A DNA stretch of 64,000 nucleotides from Kingdonia uniflora (taxonomy: Eukaryota > Streptophyta > Magnoliopsida > Ranunculales > Circaeasteraceae): the NCBI GenBank assembly GCA_014058105.1, contig JACGCM010001659.1, positions 3,844,001 through 3,908,000 on the forward strand, written 5' to 3'. The notes under the pieces are model-generated. The model saw nothing but the letters and a program-made list of their open reading frames with translations. It did no database searches and was not told the DNA's origin. Shown here piece after piece: positions 52,642 through 63,516 of this stretch. Numbering within the stretch: position 1 is the first letter of the stretch; the number at the start of each line of letters is the position of its first letter. The translations under genes were made by a program, and so were the position numbers.

Positions 52642-53114
52642 TCCCATCCTATGATTTTTGTATTACTTTTGGAAGGATCATACGCTTTGAGGAGAAATAG
52701 GGGTAGAAATAGCTTTATAAACAAATTTTACCGTAAGAATACCATTTTTTTCTTCCCTCGATAGAAGAATATTATTTTTGCGGTGCGCACTGAGAGGGAT
52801 TTTGTAGATTTCTACTCCAAAGAATTCTAGGAAAATGTCAAAAATAAGGTTTGTCTTCCACGAACAAGATATATGACATGAGGTCAAACATTTTAGTGAG
52901 AGTTATTTCCTTGGGAATCAGACCAATTGGTCTGCTAGACTGGAAAGTAGGGATCTGGGGCTCTAATCAAAAGTCAATATTCTCACCTGCCAATAAAGAT
53001 GAAGCCAAATATTGTCTCAAACATTTAAGATGCCTTTTTAGATCCTAGAATCACTAAGTTTTAAACTGACCGTCATAGGGGACTCTTTGGGAGAATTCTT
53101 ATCATAGAGCTAGT
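52642..53114 (-). mobile_element. LINE fragment, part 1 of the split LINE
   Basis: On the minus strand the frame reads IYKIPLSAHRKNNILLSREE and KNGILTVKFVYKAIS, the region just before the zinc-binding domain of plant LINEs; that domain continues at 34731-34964. Further upstream the translation is cut by stops. The fragment runs to the LTR of Tat element C at 53115. Confidence 0.8.
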
Positions 53115-53490
53115 TGTAGGGACCTGTCCCTCGAGTTGTGCCAAACTCAAACTATACTAGACTCACGCAGTATACATGTGACATACACAATCAACAATGA
53201 CACTTGTACCACGAACTGATGAAGAACGACGATCGAGCACTACAAATAAAATATAACAAGTCAAAGACACTTGTCTCCCACGAACTAGCAGTTACACATC
53301 CAACTACCTCCTGCCCCCATTTTTAGGAGAACGTGCCTCTACACGATAATGAACTGAGAGTGAAGCCAATAAAAAGAGTGAGTTCCAGAGGAGAAAGGAC
53401 AGAGAATTTTACACTTCTAGGCCAAGTTTTTCTAGCTCAAGAGATCATAAAACTTGTAATCAAATATCAGCCTCAAGTAATAAAAGTTTA
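53115..53490 (+). repeat. 5' LTR of Tat element C, first part
   Basis: From TGTAGGGACC; it shares with element A's LTR the blocks GACATACACA(A/G)TCAACAATGACAC-type sequence, CACGAACTAGCAGTTACA and GAGAACGTGC. It is cut at AAGTAATAAAAGTTTA (53475-53490), the left TSD of the LINE. Confidence 0.9.
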
Positions 53491-53704
53491 CTCCAAACCG
53501 GTAAAGAGCTGAGATGCCAAAAGTTGACCTCTCTTTCTCATTCATGAGAGTCGTCCCTATCCCCCTTGTTCCTAAGCCTAGCAACCTCTAGGGTTTTATA
53601 GGCTTTATACCCCCTCTATTTATCCTTTCCTCTCCTCCCACTTACTACAGCTTACCTCTCTATTTTGTGCGTTCTCCCTTTATTGATCCCTCTCTTGAGC
53701 TCTC

Positions 53705-54926
53705 ATGGCTTCAAGTGCACGCCCTCCTATGCCCCCCCTACGGTGGCTGCCGGGACTGGCAAGTCCTCCTCCCTTCCCCCCCCCCTTACCTATTGCCATG
53801 TCGTACGTTTGTGCCACTGCTACTGTTTCAGCCTCTCCCATCCTTGTGGAGTTCCTTCCCGAGGCCAGGGTTTCATCTAGAGATTGTTGCCCAACCATTT
53901 TGTTCACTCCTCACGATGTTACCAAGGCAGAGGTTGCACTGTCAACCATGTTGGTGATAAAGTTTAATGGTGGCCGTCCTTCGCTGGATGACATTAGAGA
54001 GAATATCCATGGTAATTTGGGTTTGCTCAAGACCCTGATTGTCAGGGGTTTCGATTATCATAACATCATGATCACGATGTTGTCGGAGATAGGCGTGGTC
54101 AAGGCCATGTCGAGGGAATCCAATCAAGTTTGGGGATCATATTTTACCCTTACTCGATGGTCATATCATTTTGATCCGAAGACGGATTCACCTATTGTAT
54201 CGGTTTGGGTGCAATTTTAGGGTTTAAAGCTTTGTTATTTCAATCTTGGTTTTCTGAAGTACCTGGCTGGACTTATGGGCAGGTTTGTTGGGATAGACAA
54301 CGCTACCAAGCACCTCACGAGACCTAGTAGAGCTAGGGTCTGCGGGGAAATTGATATTTCAATGACGTTTCTGCCGTGGTTATCGGTTCGTGGGAAATAT
54401 GGGGGTTTCATACAAGATATCACATATGAACGATACCCAAAGTTTTGCTCGCACTGCTCGCTGCTCGGGCATGACATCTTAGACTGCACTAGATATCACC
54501 CAATCCTTGTCCAAGAACAAGGACTCAAGGACAGCTAGGCAACAACCGATGGCTTTTAATGGGGGGAAGCTTTCAGATGATACATCTGCGATGCATGTGG
54601 CAGGTGTAAAAGCTACTGTTCTGTCGGGTGAAACTGTGGCAAAAACCACCATGGAAAATATGGAGCAAAGGGCTTCCCATAACATGATACCAGAGGTAAT
54701 TGGGGCAGAAGGTTTCGCTTCAAAAATAGTCCTAGACATGGAGAAGAACAATCAGGCTAGATATGCCGGTGATGACGCTAACCAAAGTGTAAGAGGTTTT
54801 TACTCCGACTCCGAAGTTTTGGACGGCTGGAAAACACCCGCGAGGAAGGCAAGAAGAGAGCCAGCTTTGGTGCCTTTTAGTATGACTACTAGGAGTCATT
54901 CAAAAACACCAAACCCCACAGCTTAG
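53705..54926 (+). pseudogene. LINE ORF1 (DUF4283-type nucleic-acid-binding protein)
   Basis: It starts at ATG 53705 (MASSARPPMPPL). The DUF4283-like fold lies at about residues 75-250 and includes LVIKFNGGRPSLDDIRENIH, then WGSYFTLTRWSYHFDPKT. An in-frame TAG at 54218-54220 falls in VWVQF-GLKLCYFN, after which the same frame continues to GGFIQDITYERYPKF and the knuckle CSHCSLLGHDILDC. A frame change near 54520 leads into a low-complexity tail (54507-54926). ORF1 proteins bind LINE RNA and act in the ribonucleoprotein. Confidence 0.83.
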
Positions 54927-54944
54927 ATGTCAGATTCGCTCTTA

Positions 54945-55540
54945 GTCTAGAACTGCAGAGGGGTAGGAAATAATAAGACTGTGAATCACCTTAAAAAGCA
55001 TGTGAAGCCTCACAGGATAACAATTATAGTTTTGCTTAAGCCTTTTCTTTCTGCTAATCCGTTAGTCCAAATTTTTATTTTAGTCTATCAAATGCGAGTT
55101 ACAACGGCAAAATTTGGGTTATGTGGCAAAGTAATTTTTGTGTAGATCACATTAGTGCCTTAAATCAATTTTTGCATTGCGAAGTACGTTACAATAACTT
55201 GTGGAAGATGCACATCACGTAAATCTATACCAAATGTAGTATGAGCAAAAAAAAGGAACTATGGGATGACATTATGCTGCTGTCCAACTTGGTTCGGGGA
55301 GCATGGATTGTAGCTGGTGATTTCAATTCTATACTATCTGCCACAGAGAAACTTAGTACATGGCAGCCTGCCCAGCAGCACTCAGAGACTTCAAAGACAT
55401 GGTGCAAAGCTCGGGGCTTTTAGAGGCTAATTTTATTAGGTCTAAATACACTTGGTGCAATAACCAATAGGGCAACGAGAGAGTGTATGCGCGGCTCGAT
55501 AGGGCGCTTTACAACTCGCTTTTTTAATGACATTTTTGGC
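54945..55540 (+). pseudogene. LINE ORF2 endonuclease domain
   Basis: The APE-type endonuclease is recognised from NCRGVGNNKTVNHLKKHVKP (54950 region) and the core LVRGAWIVAGDFNSILSATE (55286 region) with the Asp-Phe-Asn motif. Many stops and shifts lie between. It would nick the target DNA to start insertion. Confidence 0.78.
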
Positions 55541-57410
55541 TATGAAAGTACAGCATTTGGATAGGGTCTGTTCTGATCATATGCTGCTCCTCTTCATACT
55601 CAAGGATAACAAATATGACGGTCCGCGCTCTTTCAAATTCCTTAAGATGTGTTCTCCTCACGCAGATTTTTCCGAATTTACCAAAACCAACTTGTTGGAT
55701 GGAGTATATGGTAACTGCCTCACATTACTTATGTTCAAGCTTAAGAAGATTAAACAGGCCCTCAAAATTTGGAATGTGGAAACCTTTGGGAAAATTGATC
55801 AGAACATCGTTCGCCTACAAGATAAAATAACGGAACTGGATTTTCGGTTACAGGATGGTTGGGATGATACCATAGGCCAAGAGCTGGCGGAAGTTCAAGT
55901 ATCACATGTTGACATGCTACATATCGAAGAGGTGGTTTGGAGGAAGAAATCTCGGATTCGGTAGTTGGAGGCGGGGGATAACAACATGTCGTTCTTTCAC
56001 AAGATCACCCAGGCCAACAAGAAATTTTCTGCTTTATCCACTTTTAACATGCCAGACGGATCTATAACATAGAATATGGGAGCTATCCATGAGGCGGCAA
56101 TTGCCCACTGCTCGGAATTGCTGACTGCGGATGAGGTGGTTGTCGATATGGAACTATTAGACTGCATTCCCAAGTTGCTTACAGAGTTCGATAACTTGAT
56201 GCTTCTAGCTCCACCAACCTTGGAAGAGGTACGGGCAAGTTTGCAATCAATTCCGACTGATAGCGCGCCGGGTTGTGATGGTTTCACGTCGTGTTTCTTC
56301 CTAATAGCGTGGGAAGATATTAAAGAAGATCTATATCGGGCAGTCAAGGAATTCTTCAATGGTGCACCGCTGCCGCAAGGCTATAAGACATCGTTTATCA
56401 CGCTGATCCCTAAAGTTCAGAAACCGGTTGGATTGAATGATTACAGACCCATCAGTTTATGTTTGGTGGTGTAATATTTTTTTACGAAAATCATAGCATC
56501 ACGACTCAGTTCTATCTTGCCTAAGCTCATCTCAGGTAATCAAGGCACATATGTGTTGGGCAAGGACATCAGCGAGACAATCACGTTGGCCCAGGAAATG
56601 GTGGGAGATCATGGGCGCAAAACCAGAGGAAGCAATGTTATGATAAAGATAGATATGTCCAATGCATACGACAGGTTGGATTGAAAATTCTTACGATCGA
56701 TCCTGTTTTGGCTTGGTTTCTGCGAGCGTTGGGTGGCGCTTATCGCCCAATGTGTGGAAACTCTGTGGTTCTCAGTGGTCTTACAAGGGGTGTTTAAAGC
56801 TATTTCAAGTCATCCAGAGGTTTGCGACAGGGTGACCCACTCTCTCCGCTCATGTTTATTCTGGCAGAAGAGGTGCTCTCCAGAGGCCTAACAAAATGGT
56901 TTATGGATGGCAAGATAGGCTTATTCAAGGTACCCAGAGGATGTATGCACATAACGCATCTACTATACGCGGATGATTTCATTGTGTTCCTGAATAGGAG
57001 CAAAGCCTCAATCACAGGTCTTATGGACTTTCTTCGGCGATACGAGGCATGTTCAGGACAGCTTATTAACAAAGCAAAAAGCGGGATCTTTCTCCATCAC
57101 TCTACTCTAGCTACTAGAAAAGCGATCATCCAGATGCACTATGGCATTTAAATGGGGAGTTTTCCCCTCCGATATCTCGGGGCTTCAATATGTAATGGGA
57201 AAATGCGGATAACCCATTTTGATAGCCTAATCCGTCGTGTCCAAATTAAAATTGAAGGTTGGAAGGGAAAGCTCCTATCGGCAGGTGAAAAATTAATCCT
57301 CATCAACCACGTGTTGAACTCCATGCCTATTCACTTACTCTCTAGCTTGCATGTACCGCAAACTATCATAAGGCAGTTGGATACGCTTTTTGCCAATTTC
57401 TTCTAGGGAA
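55541..57410 (+). pseudogene. LINE ORF2 reverse transcriptase
   Basis: The order is the linker SDHMLLLFIL then GPRSFKFLKM, the finger region SIPTDSAPGCDGFTSCFFLI, LPQGYKTSFITLIPKVQKP, NDYRPISLCLVV then a stop, MIKIDMSNAYDRLD with the first catalytic Asp, GLRQGDPLSPLMFILAEEVL-type sequence, and the box HLLYADDFIVFLNR with the Asp pair intact. After that GSFPLRYLGASICNGKM follows. Frame changes lie near 56815 and 57150. It copies LINE RNA at the nicked target. Confidence 0.92.
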
Positions 57411-58120
57411 GCTATGACGACCATCCAAAATAGAAATGGGTGGCTTGGGATACGATTTGCAAACCCAAAGATGAAGGTGGGCTTGGTATCTGCAATCTCA
57501 GGGACATCAGGGATAATTTTTTTCTCAAAAAATGTTGGCACATACTCTACAAACAGCCCACGTGGAGCGATTTTTTCAAGAACAAGTACCTCCGTAATGG
57601 TGTGTTTCTTGGAAGCGCTGCTGCATCCTAACTCTGGAAAGGCATCTATGGTCTCATAAACACTGTCAAGGTAAACACAACCTGGGTCTTGGGAAAGGGA
57701 TATATTAGTTTTTGGTTTGCAAATTGGACTGGCGATGGGGCGCTATACGAAAAAACAACCATACAAGTACAACAACAGATTACAGTCAGCGAGGTTTTAG
57801 ATGTGCATGGCATCTGGCACTGGGGGAGGTTAAAGGCTGAGCTACTGGACGGTTTGAAAGCCTCGCTAACACATCAGTATATGCTTTGGGAGGAGGCGGA
57901 TAACCCGATATAGGCCGAGTCTATTGATAGCAAGTTCACCACCAAATCAGTGTGGACCTTTTGGCAAACTAAAGACCCATTATCTGCCGGGCAGACTGGA
58001 TGGATTTGGCACGCGGTTCTCCCGAAGAAGGTGCAAGTGTTCAACTGGAAACTTTGGCAAGGCGTCATCACAGTCGATAGCCTCATACAAACAATGATAT
58101 GCTTCCCTTCCTAGTGTATA
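57411..58120 (+). pseudogene. LINE ORF2 C-terminal part with zinc-binding domain
   Basis: It carries KWVAWDTICKPKDEGGLGIC, then KKCWHILYKQPTWSDFF, WVLGKGYISFWFANWTGDGA and IWHAVLPKKVQVFNWKLWQG, the usual series between RT and the zinc-binding domain. The Cys-His residues after 58090 are degraded. Confidence 0.85.
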
Positions 58121-58520
58121 TACTACAATATGGATAATATCGAAACCACTGATCACCTACTTGTACACATTGAGATAGCTCGGACAATCTGGAATTTTTT
58201 CATCTCGGCGTGTGACATATCTTTCCTCCCAAACCAATCCTTTTGAGTGTTGTAAGGGGCATGGTTCAAGAACGCGAACAAGTACTCGCAGGTTGGAGCG
58301 ATAACAGGGCTGCTGCCCTCTTTCATTGGCTGGGCAATCTAGAAAGCTGGGTGCACTGTCCAGTTTGACAGCGTCTCTGTGACCGCGAAGGGCATTATCC
58401 TCAAAGTTCTTAAGTGGGTTCAACAGGTGATCCAAAAACTCAAGTTCACTACCCCTTGCAACTTCTCTGCAGCCCTCTCTTTCCACATACTGCGCATAAC
58501 GAAGATACCCATCACTCGAC

Positions 58521-59009
58521 GGAAGTGATGGTTGTACGTTGGTATAAACCCACACTCAATATGTATAAACTTAGCACGGTTGGTTCAGCGAGGGGAAGCA
58601 TTGGCTTGTGCGGCTGCGGTGGAGTGGTACGTGATCACTCTGGTGACCTAGTATATGCATATTTTGTGGGCCTCGGCCCTGGCTCGAATAACACAGCAGA
58701 GCTCTATGCTCTCCTTATTGGTTTAGAACGATGTCAGAAATACGATTGGTGATCGCTAATTGGTACAACAACGTGGGTTTTGTGTCCCTAAAGTACAATG
58801 GAGTTTGGCAGCAAATTCTCTCCCTCGGCGCTGACTTGGTCATTTGGCTATGTCATATTTTCCGCAAAGCAAACGGCAGCGCCGACAGCTTTGCAAAGAT
58901 GGGAAGCGGGCAAGTTACCAGAGAATACTGGACTATGGTTTCTCTACCGAGAAAAACTAGAGCTACTCTAATCCTTGATAAATTGGGGTTAGCTGTATTA
59001 CAGAAATAG
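58521..59009 (+). pseudogene. LINE RNase H-like tail
   Basis: The first frame reads RGSIGLCGCGGVVRDHSGDL, then SNNTAELYALLIGLERC with the catalytic Glu. After a one-base change near 58745 the second reads IRLVIANWYNNV and VIWLCHIFRKANGSADSFAK. The first catalytic Asp region is lost. The stop TAG at 59007-59009 is followed by a short 3' UTR with AATAAA (59077-59082) and poly-A. Confidence 0.86.
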
Positions 59010-59105
59010 GCGACTGGTTTTGCGCTTGAGGCAAGCCTCGTAGTCCTCCTCGTGTATAGTTTTTTTCTCATATTGCAATAAATCAAAATTTTGCCCAAAA
59101 AAAAA

Positions 59106-59288
59106 GCAATAAAAGTTACAGTTGCTAAATCTTCAAGCCGAGGTCGTGGATTTTACCTTTTCAACGGTTTCCGCGCTAATCACTTATGTCATTTTTATAT
59201 TGGGTTATACTAATTATTATTACAGGTACATTTGATATAAGAGCTAATTTCGAGCTATTTCAAGCTACTACGAAATTAAGCAATTACA
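59106..59288 (+). repeat. 5' LTR of Tat element C, second part
   Basis: It resumes with GCAATAAAAGTTACAGTTGC, GAGGTCGTGGATTTTACC and ends AAGCAATTACA, matching the end of element A's LTR. Confidence 0.9.
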
Positions 59289-59310
59289 TTTGGCACCGTC
59301 TATGGGAAAG
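59289..59310 (+). other. Primer-binding region of Tat element C
   Basis: TTTGGCACCGTCTATGGG follows the LTR end, as in elements A and B. Confidence 0.8.
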
Positions 59311-59365
59311 AAGACATTTCCACGAAATCCTAAGGCATACAGTTACTCATAGTTAGTTTTCAATC

Positions 59366-60728
59366 ATGGTGACTTTTAAGCGACTAGCCACAAAAGCTCA
59401 GCATGAACTCTCCATTAAACCTGATCAGTTAGCAGAACTAAGGGCGAACCTCAACGCCAAAACAATGAAATGGAGCGAGCTCGAACGTCAATTAGCATAT
59501 GACCTTGAGATTCATGACAAAGAGCTCGAAGATAAACGTAGAGCTTGACAAACAAAACTTAAGCGATATGAGGATCAGATGATCGCTATAGACTACCTTG
59601 AAAGTTCTACAAAACATTTAACAAGTTCAGGCTCCTAGGGAAAGGGACACCGCACCAACAACTTCCAGAGTTTCACCATAAAATAGGTTAGAACCTCGAG
59701 GAGTAACTAGCAGGGGAGCTTCCAGGCGACAATACGATGATCCACATGTTCTAGAGGCCTCAATTTACTTAGGACAAAAAGAACAATCAGAAATTAGCAA
59801 AAGACGCAGGCCCTCCAAACTTCAAAAAGAGAAGACGCGACCTTAACTTAGGGTGCCAGTTCAAGAATTTTTGAGTGAGGGAAGTGGTACTCATAACCCC
59901 TGACTTGTACGCCAAGCCATTCCAGCACCACGTCAGTATGCCACCCATGAACAAATGGATCAGCGTATCAAGGAGTTAATCAAAGCTCAAGCTCTCGGCA
60001 ATAAGGAAGATTTAACCAAATTACAGGGTAGTCCGATCACCAAAGAGCTGTTTAATTTAAAAGTGTCGACATGTTTCTATACTCTAAAGATATGTAAGTA
60101 CAAGGGAACCGATCCAAAGGGACACGTCCAGCAATTCAGAGACTTGTTAGATTTGTATTCGAACTTAAACCATATTTTATGTCGTTTGTTCGCTACAAGT
60201 CTAAAGGGAGAACCGCTCTAATGGTTCCATTCCTTGCCAAAAAGTTTAATCCTCACTTTTGACCAACTACAGAAGATCTTCGTCAAAACGTACGCTCATA
60301 ACAAAGACAAAGAAGAGAATCTATACACTCTTATTAGTCTCAAGCAATCACAGGGGGAGAAGCCGGTGGTCTTTGCAAAGAAATTTTTCGAACATACCCG
60401 AAAGGTTAATAATCTCGACCAGAAGATAGTCATCTCGGCATTTACCAATGCATTACAGATCGATTGCAAAGTAAAGAAACATATGTTCCTTAACAAACCC
60501 ACGACCTTGGAAGACATGATTTCCAAAGTCAATGGGTATATCGACCTGGAATGGATGATGTCCGAAAGGCCTAAATCTATTAGATCCGTCCTAACCACAA
60601 AGGTGGTCAAGATACAGAAAGAGACAGTGAGCAAAAGGACAGCTAGGGTGACAAGAAGTGAATCAAGACATATACAAAAAAATCACGCAAAGGAAACTTA
60701 CTACCCAAGTCGTTCCTTCCAAAGATGA
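59366..60728 (+). pseudogene. gag of Tat element C
   Basis: It starts at ATG 59366 (MVTFKRLATKAQHELSIK). The N-terminal coiled coil (LAELRANLNAKTMKWSELER) is cut by a TGA at 59546-59548. The capsid domain is nearly open from 59955: MDQRIKELIKAQALGNKEDL, KYKGTDPKGHVQQFRDLLDL, LFATSLKGEPL, stop at 60220, then KDKEENLYTLISLKQ. 59550-59950 is the degraded linker. It is the best preserved gag of the three Tat copies here. Confidence 0.88.
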
Positions 60729-61111
60729 ATATAAGGATATCGTCAATCTTCCATACACTGGAGAAAGACAAGTTTTACCGCATCACTCAACCACTAGAAC
60801 TAATCCAAGGCAATCGGTACTGCATGCACCATAAGGTAACACATCATGAAACAGATAACTGCTACATTTTACAGAGATTGTTGGAATACATTTTTAAAGA
60901 TGGAAGAATGCACGAGTATATTATCGATCTGAAATCATACAAGAATGGGAACTACAAGAAACAGGTTGAGGTCATCCAAGTTGAAGATCAAGCTGAGGAA
61001 AAGTACTTGTACCACCTCTTTTATAGCCACATGATCGAGATCCACCAGATCAACAATTTGACAAGATTTAAGAGGAGAAAGTTAATAGAGTATTACAACC
61101 TTACAGTGTAA
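60725..61111 (+). pseudogene. gag C-terminal zinc finger of Tat element C
   Basis: This 128-residue frame contains NRYCMHHKVTHHETDNCYIL, a Cys-His-His-Cys finger that is intact here, followed by LLEYIFKDGRMHEYIIDLKS. It would bind the genomic RNA. It continues gag after a one-base frame change near 60728. Confidence 0.82.
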
Positions 61112-61189
61112 GATAAAGAAACCATGCTCCTTCTTGAGTCAAGCAATCATTGAACTGGAATCACATTTGAAGATTGCGACATAGGTCAT

Positions 61190-61800
61190 GTCAAATTACC
61201 GCATCATGACGCACAGGTTATCATGCTCAAGATGAACTTTATCATGCATACCATGATGATAGATACAGGAAGTGAAATTGAAATTCTTTTTCAGAGTACA
61301 ATCGAACATATGGGACTCGCAGAAAAATTTGTACCAAGCGACATCGATATCAGTGGCTTCAATGGATCCAAATAAGAACGAGTAAGAAAGATCATCCTAC
61401 CAATCACTTCTGGGCCAACTACTCTTGACGTTATATTCTACATTATCAACGCAAAATCTCGTTATCTGGGAAAAATGAGTCGGTACTGGATACACAACAT
61501 GGAAGCGATCGCTTCTACGTACTCTCAAGCACTCCATTTTATACGCAATGGTGGCATCTATGAAATCAAAGGAAGCCAAAAGCTATATTGAACTTACAAT
61601 AATACAACATCTACTATACAGGACACTTCGGATAGATTTACCGTACAACAATTACAGAAGGCTGACCACACCGATGACCTACCTTCTACAGTCAAACTTA
61701 CAAGGTACATTGAGATCGATGGGCATAGCAGAGGTACCCATAATGGTACTATGCTTGTTCAACAGGAAACAAAAGTTTTAATATAATTCTTATAATTCAA
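61190..61800 (+). pseudogene. Protease of Tat element C
   Basis: The active site reads MMIDTGSEIEILFQSTI with Asp-Thr-Gly intact. Then come EHMGLAEKFVPSDIDISGFN, a stop at 61374, and KIILPITSGPTTLDVIFYI. The linker to RT follows. It corresponds to 7060-7645 of element A and 49653-50033 of element B. Confidence 0.85.
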
Positions 61801-62560
61801 CAAAGACGTATTCCCATGGAATTTTCAAGAAATGTCAGGAGTCGACCTAGCGAAGGCGTATCACAAGTTGAGCAACAGAGATAAAGCTACGACAGTCAAA
61901 CATAAGCAAAGAAGATTTTTACCTCATCTCAAAGATGAAGTCAACAAGGAAATTGATAAATTGATCGTGGTCGGGTTCATTCGAGAACCGAATATCTAGA
62001 ATGGATCTCTAAGATTGCAACAGTTCCAAAGAAGAATGGGAAAGTTGGTGTTTGCATAAATTTTACAAATCTGAATAAACACACGTCAAAGGATAGCTTC
62101 CCTCTTCGCATAATTAATCAAATCCTAGATTCTACAGCATGTCACGAGCTATTATCTATGATGGACATATCTTCAGGATACAATCAGATACCTTTCTTAA
62201 AGGCAGATCAAGAGAAGACCATTTTTATCACTGAAAGATGTCTATATTGCTACAAAGTCATGCCTTTCGGACTGAAGAATGCTGGTGCGACTTATCAAAG
62301 GTTAGTAACAAGTATGTTCAAGGATCACTTGGGGAAAACCATAGAAGTATATATTGATGATATGTTTTGCAAAAGCTTGAAAAAGGAAGATCATATTGAA
62401 TATCTCGATACAGTCTTCAACATATTACGATCATACATAATGAAGCTCAATCCAGATAAATGTCAATTCGAGGTACATTCTGGAAAATTCCTTGGACACC
62501 TTATCAGCAAGAAGGGAATTGAAGCGGATCCAGATCAGATATGAGCTTTAATCAACATGC
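61801..62560 (+). pseudogene. Reverse transcriptase of Tat element C
   Basis: The N-terminus reads KQRRFLPHLKDEVNKEIDKL, and IVVGFIREPN precedes a stop. From 62158 the frame gives MMDISSGYNQIPFLKADQEK with the first catalytic Asp, then CLYCYKVMPFGLKNAGATYQ, and the box VYIDDMFCKSLKKEDH with Asp-Asp intact. KCQFEVHSGKFLGHLISKKG follows. A TGA at 62542-62544 ends this frame. The catalytic residues survive although the gene is broken. Confidence 0.91.
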
Positions 62561-63516
62561 CCTCTCCTCAAACAAAGAAAGACGTACAAAAGCTTACTGG
62601 CAAGATTGTAAACTATCAACCGATTCGTCTCAAAATCTTCAAATCGATGCTAATGGCTATTCATGTTACTACGTTGATTCACCAAGAGAGGCAAAGGTCA
62701 ACAGTATGAAGAGATCGATTGAACAGAATAATGCAACGTAACTTTTCAAGAACTCAAAATCAATATGGGGAGGTATTTTATAATGAATACCCCGATAGGA
62801 AATGAGGAATTGAACATCTACCTCGCAATAACATATAACTCTTTCAGCTCGGGCCTCAATCAACTCGAAGGAAAGATTGAGAAACCAATATATTTTATCA
62901 GCAAGACCCTCACTCCAATAGAAATGAGATATTCCAAGATCGAGAAGCTCATCTTGACCCTCATTTATACATCACAAAAACTCAAGCACAATTTTTAAGC
63001 TCATTCCGTCAAAGTAATGCCAAACTACTCACTTCGGGAAGTTTTATCTAAGAAAGAGAAGTCCAGAAGAGTGCAACAGTGCTCAGTCAGTTTGGGTGAA
63101 CACGATATCAAATTTGAAGAAAAAATTTCATTAAAAGGTCAAGCAGTAGCTAATTTTATAGTCGACTTCCCAGTAGAAGATCTAAATTGGGAAGAGCACG
63201 ATCCAGATCTCACATAAGAAAAAGAGGACGAGAAAACACCTTCCAAACCTTTTGATGAGTGAGCTGCTTGGATTACACAGACAGGCTAGAGACTCACCAT
63301 TGATGGATCAGTTGAACCCGTAGGGTCAGGGATAGAAATCGTGCTGATAACACCATCAAATGACAGGATCGAGAAGTCAATACGCTTAGATTTTGAAGCC
63401 TCGAATAATGTCATAGTGTACGAAGCTTTGCCTCATAGCCTAGTTTAGCATTAGAAATAGGAGTTTCCGAGGTATCGTCCTATATAGATTCTTTGTAGAT
63501 AGTCCACCACTACTAC
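62561..63516 (+). pseudogene. RNase H and partial second RNase H of Tat element C
   Basis: Pieces of the first RNase H: LTGKIVNYQPIRLKIF (linker), KPIYFISKTLTPIEMRYSKI, then EKLILTLIYTSQKLKHNF. 63017-63217 gives the spacer with LKGQAVANFIVDFPV. The second RNase H begins LITPSNDRIEKSIRLDFEAS and runs to ALEIGVSEVSSYIDSL, matching element B, then stops at 63516 where an LTR starts. Integrase is absent. Confidence 0.82.

Larger units (their letters stand above)
53491..59105 (+). mobile_element. Nearly full-length LINE (L1-like plant LINE)
   Basis: It has ORF1 with a CCHC knuckle, an endonuclease, RT, a zinc-binding domain and an RNase H tail. It ends in nine A residues (59097-59105). The flanks AAGTAATAAAAGTTTA (53475-53490) and AAGCAATAAAAGTTA (59104-59118) are a TSD of about 15 bases with two differences. 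The length of 5.6 kb is near that of a complete plant LINE. Stops and frame changes in every ORF show it is dead. Confidence 0.9.
53115..63516 (+). mobile_element. Tat-type Ty3/gypsy element C, split by a LINE and truncated
   Basis: The 5' LTR (53115-53490 and 59106-59288) is interrupted by a LINE. Then come the primer-binding region, gag, protease, RT, RNase H and the first half of the second RNase H, where a different Tat LTR begins at 63517. No integrase is left. LTR, leader and gag are close to element A. Several frames are needed, but the RT catalytic box is intact. Confidence 0.88.
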
